From assembly GCF_902167635.1 (NCBI RefSeq), contig NZ_CABHMS010000009.1:266272-330271 (forward strand): a DNA stretch of 64,000 nucleotides, read 5' to 3'. This document shows, piece after piece, positions 1 to 8,250 of this stretch. This DNA comes from Chitinophaga vietnamensis (GTDB lineage: Bacteria > Bacteroidota > Bacteroidia > Chitinophagales > Chitinophagaceae). Position numbers and translations under genes: made by a program. Below the pieces are notes generated by a model. The model searched no databases. It worked only from the letters and a program-made list of their open reading frames with translations, and was not told the DNA's origin. How positions within the stretch are numbered: the first letter of the stretch is position 1; each line of letters starts with the position of its first letter.

Positions 1-652
1 CCTCCTGCTTTTTGAGATAGAGCGTGCTGCTGCCGCCGGCATTGAGCACTTTGGCGGCATAGTTGCCGCCGGAAGGCAACCAGCTGTTATGCAGCTGCTG
101 GCAAGTGTTTTTCAGATCGGTGGTAAGGCTGATGATATATTTCATCTCCCGCGCATTGATATCGGTTGCTTTGCGTTTTCCATCTGCTCCCCATAAAATA
201 TATTCTATCGGGTGATAACCTCTGAGCGATAACGCGAGCTTTTCAATGTCAGCTACTTCCAGCGGATTGCTGCTGTTGATGATAGAATCCAGCTGCACGC
301 GGTCTACCGGCCAGGTATCCATGCTGGGATCGTAATTATCATCTTCTACCGGGCCGAAAAGATAACCTTCACATTGTTCCCAGGTGCTGCGCATATCGCG
401 CCAGGCCTGTTTGGCGGCGGCGAGATTTTCTTCTGTAGGCGTGGCTTTGAGGATCGTTACCTTATCATTGAAAGTGCCGGAACGCTGCGACAGATCAGCA
501 TATCCGTTGATAGCCGTTCTGTTAACGAAGTCGGTGATAAAAGTATTTTTCAGGGTATTGAAGTCTGTGCCACCTGTTGCCGGCGCATCGCTTTTGGAGC
601 AGGAAACAGCGGTGGCTATCATCAGTCCGAAGACAATGTATCTGATCTTCAT
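1..652 (-). CDS. Imelysin-family (M75-like) lipoprotein, C-terminus cut by window edge
   Basis: I translated this frame from the ATG at 652 on the minus strand; it runs open to base 1, giving 217 residues without a stop. It begins with a lipoprotein signal (MKIRYIVFGLMIATAVSC, lipid Cys18). Imelysin features are clear: a Trp/Arg-rich helix followed by WEQCEGYLFGPVEDDNYDP near residues 91-109, then GYHPIEYILWG with the family's HxxE motif at His147 and Glu150. Known imelysin-like proteins are periplasmic or surface metal-binding proteins linked to iron or haem uptake; most are not active peptidases. It starts 9 bases after the Rieske gene stop and is the last visible member of a three-gene minus-strand operon. 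The C-terminal half lies outside the window. Confidence 0.85.
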   Translation of the reverse strand, partial: MKIRYIVFGLMIATAVSCSKSDAPATGGTDFNTLKNTFITDFVNRTAINGYADLSQRSGTFNDKVTILKATPTEENLAAAKQAWRDMRSTWEQCEGYLFGPVEDDNYDPSMDTWPVDRVQLDSIINSSNPLEVADIEKLALSLRGYHPIEYILWGADGKRKATDINAREMKYIISLTTDLKNTCQQLHNSWLPSGGNYAAKVLNAGGSSTLYLKKQE

Positions 653-661
653 AAATAAAAA

Positions 662-1096
662 TTATACGTGTATGATGAGATGTTGTTGTTGGATATCTGT
701 TTTCAATTGCAGCAGATGCATTTCCGCAGGGCCTTTTTTCACGTTACCGTCCTTGTCGAACTGGCTGCCATGTACGCTGCAATAATATCCGCTGCCAGTG
801 GGCACCAGCGGGTTATGCTGGTGTGTACAACGGAGCAACAATGCCTCGTAACTGTTATCGTTATTTTTACGCACCGCAATTTCGTAGGCATAATTTTTCG
901 GGCTGATGATCTGTAGAGGAGCCGTATTGAAAAGATCGAGCGGTATTTCCACCTGGTTATTGTTCATCGCGGTCTTGAAGGTTTTAGCAGGCGTGCTACA
1001 TGAAGAAAGAAAATCTGCAAGACCTACGCCCACAGCGCCTGCCACACAGGCTTTACAGGCATCTTTCAAAAAACTGCGTCTGGATGAAGCATGCAT
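662..1096 (-). CDS. Rieske [2Fe-2S] lipoprotein
   Basis: A small 144-residue protein with a complete Rieske iron-sulfur site: Cys90-x-His92 (CTHQHNPL) and Cys106-x-x-His109 (CSVHGSQFD), the expected two Cys and two His ligands. The N-terminus has RRSFLK like a Tat signal, a hydrophobic stretch at about 15-30 and a possible lipidation Cys33, so the folded domain is probably exported and membrane-anchored. It lies 10 bases downstream of the barrel gene and 9 bases upstream of the imelysin gene, so all three are probably one transcript. Its role is unproven; a redox step in metal handling for the neighbours is an inference. Confidence 0.88.
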   Translation of the reverse strand: MHASSRRSFLKDACKACVAGAVGVGLADFLSSCSTPAKTFKTAMNNNQVEIPLDLFNTAPLQIISPKNYAYEIAVRKNNDNSYEALLLRCTHQHNPLVPTGSGYYCSVHGSQFDKDGNVKKGPAEMHLLQLKTDIQQQHLIIHV

Positions 1097-1106
1097 AAGA
1101 AGTGAT

Positions 1107-2354
1107 TTAGAAAGAATAACCGATGCCGATATTGAGGAATGAGTTGTTTGTTTTATACGGTATGCGCGATGGCGAGGGATTGATCACGAGATCAGGATTT
1201 TCATCTCCTGTATGCATCAATCTTACATCTGCCTTGATCACTACATTGGGTACCGGCAGGTATCCGAGGCCTATGATCAGGTGTTGTTGCTTTTGCGTGC
1301 CATCATAAATCCCGTTATAAGGAATGGAGCTGTTGAGATCAAACATTTCATAGCGGGCGAAAACATTGAGCTGTTGCGCTTTCAGGCGGCAATGTTCCAG
1401 CACATTGTAGGCAGCTTCTGCATAAGCGCCATACATGGATTTGCTGACGTTATTAGCATAGGCGCGGTTCACCTGCGCGGCATCGGGGAAGGTAACGGCG
1501 GCGCCGAGCAACTTGAAAGCAAAACCATCGCGGGCATATTGCACATCGGCCTCGCCAAGATACATGGGCAGCGCCGCCATACCATAGCTCAGTTCCAGGC
1601 TGTCGGACTTCCGCTTATTCAACCCGTTCGTACCGCCCGCATAGCCGGACACCTGGAATTTGAAATCGTTCCAGAAGTATTGCAGGGAAGCGGTAATGGC
1701 GAGATTATTGGCGAAGGCCCCCTGGCCTTCGGCACGTCCTTCTTTAAAGCCGGTGCCATGCGAGAAAGCGGCGGAGTTAAGGCCATTCACCACCGCAATG
1801 CTGTAGCTCAGGGGCAGACGGCGCAAGCGGCCATAGAAGCCGACGCCCAGCTCCCGCCAGGTGGCGGGTATCACCACTTGCTCTACCAGCGGCCTTTCCA
1901 CGCCATTGAAGTTAACCGGCAGGTGGTTTTCATTCAGCAAGCCAATACGCGGGATGAACAAACCTGCCACCACATACTGACGGGGATTGAGGTTGAAACG
2001 CAGGTAAGCCTGTTCCATGGCTATTTCGCCGGCAAAGCCATTATTTTCCTGGCCTACGCCAGCTTTGGCATTTTCCAGTTCCATCTCACTAAAAAAAGAT
2101 ATCTTCTGATTGAACTGATGCCCTACAAACAACACGGCACGTTCCAGTGTGGCAAAAGACATCTGCTCATTAAAGTTCCTTTGATAATAGGCCGACCCGT
2201 AGCCCGAGATCACAGTTTTGTTTTTGGCAACGCCAGCATTCAGGGAGTCTTCGTTGGTTGATAATACCAGTTTTTGTGCGGGCGTCAGCTGCTGTGCCGA
2301 AGCAACAGATACAGCCATCACACCACATACAACGGCGGAGATAATCGTTTTCAT
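1107..2354 (-). CDS. Outer-membrane beta-barrel (porin-like) protein
   Basis: A 415-residue protein with a clear Sec signal (cleavage after ASA at about residue 20), alternating aromatic and hydrophobic beta strands throughout, and a terminal Phe (GIGYSF) typical of outer-membrane barrels. The pattern of a short N-terminal segment, then GYGSAYYQRNF, then many amphipathic strands resembles phosphate- or anion-selective porin-like proteins of Bacteroidota. It is the first gene of the operon with the Rieske and imelysin genes and could be the outer-membrane pore of a metal-acquisition or redox system. The substrate cannot be read from the sequence. Confidence 0.75.
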   Translation of the reverse strand: MKTIISAVVCGVMAVSVASAQQLTPAQKLVLSTNEDSLNAGVAKNKTVISGYGSAYYQRNFNEQMSFATLERAVLFVGHQFNQKISFFSEMELENAKAGVGQENNGFAGEIAMEQAYLRFNLNPRQYVVAGLFIPRIGLLNENHLPVNFNGVERPLVEQVVIPATWRELGVGFYGRLRRLPLSYSIAVVNGLNSAAFSHGTGFKEGRAEGQGAFANNLAITASLQYFWNDFKFQVSGYAGGTNGLNKRKSDSLELSYGMAALPMYLGEADVQYARDGFAFKLLGAAVTFPDAAQVNRAYANNVSKSMYGAYAEAAYNVLEHCRLKAQQLNVFARYEMFDLNSSIPYNGIYDGTQKQQHLIIGLGYLPVPNVVIKADVRLMHTGDENPDLVINPSPSRIPYKTNNSFLNIGIGYSF

Positions 2355-2414
2355 GTTGCAAATTTTGCATATCTCCAGAGACCGTTTCCCGCGAATGCGG
2401 AAAATGAGTGATCA

Positions 2415-2600
2415 AAGCGGAATAGTGAAGAGTTGTTTGCTCAGTTATACTGATTATAGGATTAGTTTTTCATCAGATAATAGGATTCACGAAGATCAAA
2501 TCGAAATAATCTTCGTGAATTTATTTAATCGTGAAAAAAAACCTTATAACTTTAATCAGTATAATCTGAGCAAAGACAACCTTCGCAAAGAAATTCCCGC
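2415..2600. repeat. Degraded long hairpin repeat at the edge of the palindrome
   Basis: This gene-free stretch (2355-2666) holds a long imperfect inverted repeat centred on a loop near 2500 (bases caaatcgaaata). Its two halves pair over roughly 80-100 bases but carry scattered gaps. The homologous stretch at the right end of the window (63853-64000) is intact, with a perfect 34-base stem around the same loop. From 2466 to 2586 this copy lacks 13 bases relative to the right copy, almost all as simple 1-3 base gaps. It lies between the barrel gene promoter region and the terminator of the minus-strand surface operon. Confidence 0.75.
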
Positions 2601-2622
2601 AAGGCGAAAGCCATGCGGGAAT
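2586..2622 (-). terminator. Terminator of the minus-strand surface operon
   Basis: A 9-base stem (attcccgca with tgcgggaat, 2593-2601 and 2614-2622) encloses a smaller ggc-gaaa-gcc hairpin. Read on the minus strand it is followed by a T-rich tract. It lies about 45 bases past the stop of the propeller/Calx-beta gene. Confidence 0.75.
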
Positions 2623-2666
2623 GTGTTGGTGCTTGAAACGCGTATATCGGTAATAGTATCAAGCCA

Positions 2667-5150
2667 TTATTTGGCGGAGAGCATGGTGCCGTCGTCGGTA
2701 TCGTCATCGTGGATGACGGCAACGGCTTTGTTGAGTTTAATATCCGGTGAAACGTGCAACTGGCCGGCAGTAGCGGCGGCGGTGGCATCACGGAGTTTTA
2801 CGACTACGAGCGCATCGGGTTCTTTGATACGGTCGTTCACGAGGGCCACCTGGATATCAGTTTCGCTGAAGGCACAGTCGCCGGTGATCTTCACCATATC
2901 GCCGTTCATGATGATGTATTTTTTGCCGTAACGCGCCGTGCTGGATGAATCAACACCGAAATAGATATTGATATCGCTGCCGGTGCAATTGGTTTGTACG
3001 GACTGGTCGGCGGCTTTCACCAGTATACATTTGAACATGCTTACCGGAGCAGTGGCTGATTCGTTGGCGTCAGTAAGTTTGACAAGCGTTACGTAGGCCG
3101 GCTGATCCTGGATGTATTGTGATGCAGAGATGGACGTTACATCACCATTATATCCAACTACCGCTTCGTTGTCTGCTTTGATCTCGCTCAATACCAGCAC
3201 TACTGTTTCTGCGAGCTCAAAACGGTTGTCGTCTTTCACTTTCACATTCAGACTGGCGGTGGAAGCGCCGCTATCAATGACGAAAGGCGCTTTGATGCTG
3301 TTCACGAAATCCGCGCCAGGCAAGGCGGTACCGTTACCGAACTTGTAGGTGAGACGTACCGGTTTAGCGGTAGCGTTGATCAATGGCGAGTTGTCGCGTT
3401 TGAAGATACCGGCGGAGAACACCACATCGGTGTTAGGTTCTGCGCCATTGCTGCCTCCTACAAATTTCACGATGGCAGGCTGGTCGAGGATAGTCACTTC
3501 TCCTTTGGCTTTGGTAAGATAGAGATCAGAGGCATCGAGCACTTCTACGTGGAAGGCTTCTTTTCCTTCGAGGAGGTTATCGCTCTTGATCGGTATCTGG
3601 ATGGTTTTGGAGATGATAGCGCCGGCAGCAAATTCAGATGGAACAAAAGAGATCGTACCTTCCGTTACGTCAAAATCGCCGGGGCCCGCGCCATTCTTAT
3701 GCGGGATAGTTTTATAATGTACATTCACAGGCGTGCGCACACCATTGTTTCTCAGGAAGCCGGAGAGGGTGATGGTGAGCGTGGCATTTGACAAGCCATT
3801 GAGCGGCTCTGATACTACGATATCATTGATAGATACACCGTGGCTGATCTTGATGATGCGGTTACCATCTTCATCACCGCCGCCAGCGGCGAGGATTTCG
3901 CCGGCAGGGCTCATCACCAGTGATGCCAGCGATGTTTTGGCATCGTATTTACCGAGTTGTTTGTCGAACATCAGTTCCCCGTCAGGACTGAGTTTCAGCA
4001 GGCGGTAACCTTCTTTGGTGACTACGCACATTTCATCATCTTCCGTGAGCAGCAGGTGCTGGAATACGGAGCCGATGTTTTTATTAACGACCATGCTACC
4101 GTCGGGCAGGAGTTTCACGATTTTGCCGGTACCGTTGCCGAGGTTACCACCGGCGGCCACTACTTTACCGTTCTTGCCTACTTCGAGGGCATAGAGGGCG
4201 GCATCTACTTCTTTGTTGAAAAGCTCGGTGCCATCGGGGCGGAGCTTCACGATGCGACCTTTATCTTTCTCTTCTGCGCAGGCGAATATCTGGCCGAGGT
4301 CATTTACTTTCATCGCGTTGAACTTACCGTCTACCGTGCTGTATTCTTTGTCGAATACTACTTGTCCTTCCGCGTTGATCTTGGCGATGCGGCTGGCATT
4401 GCCGGTACCATAGGCTCCGCCGCCCATAGCGAGGATAGCGCCATCTTCGAGGAGCAGCATCTTTTCAAATACGGCGCCGGGTTTGCCGAAGCTGAGTTCA
4501 TATTGTTTTTCTCCCTTACCATCTACCTTCACGATGAAAGCCTTGCCCTGTCCATCTCCTACGTCGCCGCCTACGGCAACGATGTTTTCATCTTCATCGA
4601 TCAGTACATTGGTGAATACGTTATGTGCGCCGAAGCCTTTATCAAATTCTACTTTACCATCGGGTGCAAACTTGGTGATGCGGGCCTGTGCAGGCTTGCT
4701 GCCATCTACGCCTACGGCGATCAGGCCACCACGGCGGTCGGCGATGATCTTGTCAAAATAGCCGCCCTGGCCATTGCCGATGCTTTTGTCAAACACTACT
4801 TCACCGGTGGCCGACAGCTTCGTGATACGGGCATTGCCGTATGCGATGGTACCGCCGCCTACCACTACCAGCTCGTTCTTTGGCAGCAGCAGCAGGTCCT
4901 GGTAAGCTACCAGCCCGCCTTTGTTCAGTTTGGTGTTATAAATAAGATTTCCACTGGCCGACAATTTGGTAATGCAACCATTGTCTGTACCGCCACCGAT
5001 AGCTACAATTGCATTGTTCTCTGCAATTGCCAGTTTCTTGTACTGGTTCTTCGGCGTACCGAAGCTTTTGTTGAAGACTACCGGCATTTCCTGTGCAATG
5101 GCCTGTGCGCCTATTGCCAGGAAGAGCATTAATGAAGCAATTTTGTTCAT
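2667..5150 (-). CDS. Exported beta-propeller-like plus Calx-beta protein
   Basis: An 827-residue exported protein with a Sec signal (cleavage after AIA at about 19). Residues of roughly 20-440 contain eight repeats of a unit such as ITKLSATGEVVFDKSIG or IVKLRPDGTELFNK, each followed by a strand like IVAVGGG; this resembles delta-60/propeller repeats. About 450-810 is three Calx-beta-like domains (VTEGTISFVP, LLEGKEAFHVEVLDA, HDDDTDD). No type-A or type-B type IX sorting domain is visible at the C-terminus, which ends in a Calx-beta strand. It is the last gene of the adhesin-PorP/SprF-OmpA operon, 32 bases after the OmpA gene, suggesting a role with the adhesin at the cell surface. Function is otherwise unknown. 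Confidence 0.8.
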   Translation of the reverse strand: MNKIASLMLFLAIGAQAIAQEMPVVFNKSFGTPKNQYKKLAIAENNAIVAIGGGTDNGCITKLSASGNLIYNTKLNKGGLVAYQDLLLLPKNELVVVGGGTIAYGNARITKLSATGEVVFDKSIGNGQGGYFDKIIADRRGGLIAVGVDGSKPAQARITKFAPDGKVEFDKGFGAHNVFTNVLIDEDENIVAVGGDVGDGQGKAFIVKVDGKGEKQYELSFGKPGAVFEKMLLLEDGAILAMGGGAYGTGNASRIAKINAEGQVVFDKEYSTVDGKFNAMKVNDLGQIFACAEEKDKGRIVKLRPDGTELFNKEVDAALYALEVGKNGKVVAAGGNLGNGTGKIVKLLPDGSMVVNKNIGSVFQHLLLTEDDEMCVVTKEGYRLLKLSPDGELMFDKQLGKYDAKTSLASLVMSPAGEILAAGGGDEDGNRIIKISHGVSINDIVVSEPLNGLSNATLTITLSGFLRNNGVRTPVNVHYKTIPHKNGAGPGDFDVTEGTISFVPSEFAAGAIISKTIQIPIKSDNLLEGKEAFHVEVLDASDLYLTKAKGEVTILDQPAIVKFVGGSNGAEPNTDVVFSAGIFKRDNSPLINATAKPVRLTYKFGNGTALPGADFVNSIKAPFVIDSGASTASLNVKVKDDNRFELAETVVLVLSEIKADNEAVVGYNGDVTSISASQYIQDQPAYVTLVKLTDANESATAPVSMFKCILVKAADQSVQTNCTGSDINIYFGVDSSSTARYGKKYIIMNGDMVKITGDCAFSETDIQVALVNDRIKEPDALVVVKLRDATAAATAGQLHVSPDIKLNKAVAVIHDDDTDDGTMLSAK

Positions 5151-5182
5151 CTCTGTAATTTTGATATACGCAAAAAAGTTAT

Positions 5183-7303
5183 TTACAAGATCCTCACTTC
5201 ACAGCGGCGGTTCACGCCCTGTACCTTTATGAACAGCTCCCTGTCGGCTGCCAGGGAATATTGTTTGGCGATCATCACCGGTTTCGTAGAGCCGTAATAG
5301 TTAACCCGGATACGGTCCGGATCCACTCCCCTGCTGCGCAGGCATTCCTGTATGTATACGGCGCGGTTCCTCGACAATGCCAGGTTATATTTCTCTGCGC
5401 CGATCACATCGGTGTGGCCATTGATCAGGATGAGGCGTTGCGGATGCGCTTTCCATACCTGGAAGATGGAATCCAGCTTGCGCCATTCCCGGTCTTGCGG
5501 CACATACGAGTTGAGATCGAAATAGATCACCCCGGGGATATGCCACAATACCCCGGCTACTTTGGCGAGGCTGTCGCCTTTCTGGGTAGCGGGATTCGGG
5601 TTTTCAGGCTGGCGCCATCCGATCCTGTCGGGAGCGGCATTGGCGCTGCGGCTGTCGCTGAAGGCGGCGGGCGCGGCTTGCGCGGCCGCTGCTGTTGGCG
5701 CTGTTACAGTGTTCACGGTATTTTGCCAGGGAATGATCTCTGGTGAGCTGTTCACGGGTTCATCGGCATAGTCCGCAACCGGGCGCTCGTTGTTGGCAAT
5801 AACGGGCTCGGCTACACGTTTCACAGGCACAGGTAAAGGCTGCTGAACGGAATCATTTGAGATGTTGTCGTAGCGCTTGTCTCCTACTAAAGTCTGCTGA
5901 CGGCGATCATCCGTCTGGTTCATCGTATAGGGCACTTTATCGTCATCTTTCAGCGGCTTGCCGGGATCGGGCAGGTCCAGCTGTTTCAAAGGATTTTTCT
6001 TCAGGTTGAGCACATAAATATGATCATTGTCGTGCACACCGGAGCGGTCAGAGGTAAAGTACAACAGCCGCTTATTCACATCCAGCACGGGATTCAGGTC
6101 ATCGAACTGTGTATTCACCGGGTAAGGCAGATGCGCCACCCCTTCTTCCGGTTTCTTCACATTGATCACAAATATATCTTGTCCGCCAAAACCTTGCAGA
6201 CCATTGGAAGAGAAAAATAACTGGTCTCCGGATACGAACGGATAAAGTTCATTACCATTGGTATTCACCGCAGGACCCATATTTACCGGCGCTTTCCACC
6301 GCTTCTCTTCCTTGTCCCAGTCGGTATAGTAGATGTCTGTTCCGCCATAACCGCCGGGCATATCGGATGCAAAGTACAAACGTTTCCCATTCGGAGCAAC
6401 AGATGGATGCAGGAAAGAATAGTTATCTGCATTTTTCCCGATCTTCACCGGCACGGGTTTGCTCCAGTTGTCGTGCTCCGGCTGATAAGTGGCCTGGAGC
6501 AACTGGGTATTGTTGTTATAATTGATATAGGAATTTTTCTCGTTCTTCACCGCATCGAAACGATTGGAAGTATAGATCACTTTTTTACCATGATCGAAGA
6601 AAGAGGCCGGCCCTACTTGCAGTACGCCTTTCAGGCTGTTGCTGAAGGGTTCTACGCCATCTTCCGACACCATGTATAATTTTGAATTGGTGTAGAACGA
6701 CTGTGCATCGTTCTTTTTAAAATCATTCGACAGAAATACGATGTTGTCGTTATACAATGCCAGTCCGTACTGATACCCCGGAAGGTTCAGCCGTAAACTG
6801 TCTACCCGCACATTCCGCATGGAATCGCGGTTAAAGAAAGTGTAGTAGTTCGTCAGTGATTCCTGCAGGTTGGTGAAACGTGCGTTATTCTTGTAGTTCT
6901 TCGCATAGGTTTCGGCCACTTCTTTGGCTTTGAGCACGCGGCCGGTGCGCTTCAGCAGGTCCATGTAATTGGTCACATCGCTTACCAGCACATCATTGCC
7001 GGGTTTGTACAGCAGCTCATCATAGAGGCTGAGCGTTTTTTCGAACTGCCGTGTTTCAAAATAGATGCGCGCCAGCTGCAGCTTGGCCGCGCGTAATACT
7101 TCTTCTCTTCCGCCGTTGTTGATCACGTCATTGCACAGGCTCACTGCATGCTCATATTCCTGTCTTTTGAACAGGCGGTCCGCACGCCTTACTTTGGCCA
7201 TGCCATTTCCGCCTGTATGATCTTTCACGAATGCACAGGAAACAAACAGGATTACCGTACTCAGGAAAAGTATGAAGTTTCTAAAAGTTAGCATACGATC
7301 CAT
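5183..7303 (-). CDS. OmpA-family lipoprotein with TPR and PD40 repeats (type IX secretion/gliding partner)
   Basis: A 706-residue lipoprotein (lipobox LFVSC, Cys23). An N-terminal helical part (about 30-160) looks like TPR repeats (ADRLFKRQEYEHAVSLC). The middle (about 170-440) carries PD40/WD40-type repeats such as FASDMPGGYGGTDIY and FFSSNGLQGFGGQDIF. A Pro/Ala-rich linker follows, then a C-terminal OmpA peptidoglycan-binding domain (about 590-706) with INGHTDVIGAEKYNLALSRNRA. This layout matches OmpA-type proteins encoded with PorP/SprF in Bacteroidota, which anchor the secretion or gliding apparatus to peptidoglycan; PorE is a relative. It starts 21 bases after the PorP/SprF gene. Confidence 0.88.
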   Translation of the reverse strand: MDRMLTFRNFILFLSTVILFVSCAFVKDHTGGNGMAKVRRADRLFKRQEYEHAVSLCNDVINNGGREEVLRAAKLQLARIYFETRQFEKTLSLYDELLYKPGNDVLVSDVTNYMDLLKRTGRVLKAKEVAETYAKNYKNNARFTNLQESLTNYYTFFNRDSMRNVRVDSLRLNLPGYQYGLALYNDNIVFLSNDFKKNDAQSFYTNSKLYMVSEDGVEPFSNSLKGVLQVGPASFFDHGKKVIYTSNRFDAVKNEKNSYINYNNNTQLLQATYQPEHDNWSKPVPVKIGKNADNYSFLHPSVAPNGKRLYFASDMPGGYGGTDIYYTDWDKEEKRWKAPVNMGPAVNTNGNELYPFVSGDQLFFSSNGLQGFGGQDIFVINVKKPEEGVAHLPYPVNTQFDDLNPVLDVNKRLLYFTSDRSGVHDNDHIYVLNLKKNPLKQLDLPDPGKPLKDDDKVPYTMNQTDDRRQQTLVGDKRYDNISNDSVQQPLPVPVKRVAEPVIANNERPVADYADEPVNSSPEIIPWQNTVNTVTAPTAAAAQAAPAAFSDSRSANAAPDRIGWRQPENPNPATQKGDSLAKVAGVLWHIPGVIYFDLNSYVPQDREWRKLDSIFQVWKAHPQRLILINGHTDVIGAEKYNLALSRNRAVYIQECLRSRGVDPDRIRVNYYGSTKPVMIAKQYSLAADRELFIKVQGVNRRCEVRIL

Positions 7304-7324
7304 GATTGATGAATAGTTATTTTG

Positions 7325-8236
7325 TTAGAAATATCTTGGCGCTACCACTTTCCATTTCGACCAGGCGAAGCGATAGTTTACCATCAGCTCGTGCGATACG
7401 GTTTGCGCGCCCTTCAGGTTCGATTGCGTGGGCGTATCATACGAATAGCCGATCTGCAGGTTTTTGGTGGCCTGCACCTGCACCAGGCCTGTCACGGTTT
7501 TTTCAGAACGCCAGGAAGCGCCCAGCCATACCAGGTTTTTCAGCAGTATATTGGCATTGAGGTCGTATTGTACCCCACTGCCTTTTACCGCACGGATCAA
7601 AATGTTCGGCTTGATCTTTACCGCATCATTGATCGTGAAGAGATAAGCAGTTTGCAGATAGTAATGCGATTGCACCGCTACTTTATTTACACTGTTGCCC
7701 AGGTCAAAACTTTTGAAGGTGGGAGAAGAGACGCCCACAAAGAAATGATCGGTGAACAGCATGAAACCGAAGCCCACATCCGTTTTCCAGTAACTCTGGT
7801 TTTTTGCAAATACAGGATCGGAAGTGTTGAGCGCCCAGTTATCTTCCTTGTACTGCGATACGCCTCCTTTGATACCCATCGCCAGGTACAGCTTCTCATT
7901 CAGTTTCACACGCTGCGATACATTGAAGTTGACCTGCGTTTGTGAGTTCACCGTGATCTTTTCATTCATCAGCGAAAAACCCAGGCTGGTATTGGTGGCC
8001 TTCACAGGCGTATAAAATGAGGCCGTAGCCGTTTTAGGTGCACCATCCACGCCCACCCACTGGTTGCGGCCCACAGCCGTGAGGCTGGACGACTCGTCCA
8101 TAGAAGGATACGCAGGGTTGATCACCATGTTGTTGAACATATATTGCGAGTAGATAGGCTCCTGCTGCGCCTGCACTTTCGCGCCGCAACAGCAGATGAC
8201 CACTATACCTAGCGCTTTTATGATGTACTTTTTCAT
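7325..8236 (-). CDS. PorP/SprF family type IX secretion membrane protein
   Basis: A 303-residue barrel beginning MKKYIIKALG with a signal peptide ending in VQAQ, then the family hallmark QQEPIYSQYMFNNMVINPAYP and alternating barrel strands to the end. PorP/SprF proteins pair with a large type-B C-terminal-domain adhesin and are needed for its export or surface attachment. The preceding gene is such an adhesin, whose stop lies 14 bases upstream. An in-frame TTG three codons earlier (8245) would add MIP, but the ATG at 8236 gives the normal signal peptide, so I use it. Confidence 0.92.
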   Translation of the reverse strand: MKKYIIKALGIVVICCCGAKVQAQQEPIYSQYMFNNMVINPAYPSMDESSSLTAVGRNQWVGVDGAPKTATASFYTPVKATNTSLGFSLMNEKITVNSQTQVNFNVSQRVKLNEKLYLAMGIKGGVSQYKEDNWALNTSDPVFAKNQSYWKTDVGFGFMLFTDHFFVGVSSPTFKSFDLGNSVNKVAVQSHYYLQTAYLFTINDAVKIKPNILIRAVKGSGVQYDLNANILLKNLVWLGASWRSEKTVTGLVQVQATKNLQIGYSYDTPTQSNLKGAQTVSHELMVNYRFAWSKWKVVAPRYF

Positions 8237-8250
8237 AGGTATCAACTTGT

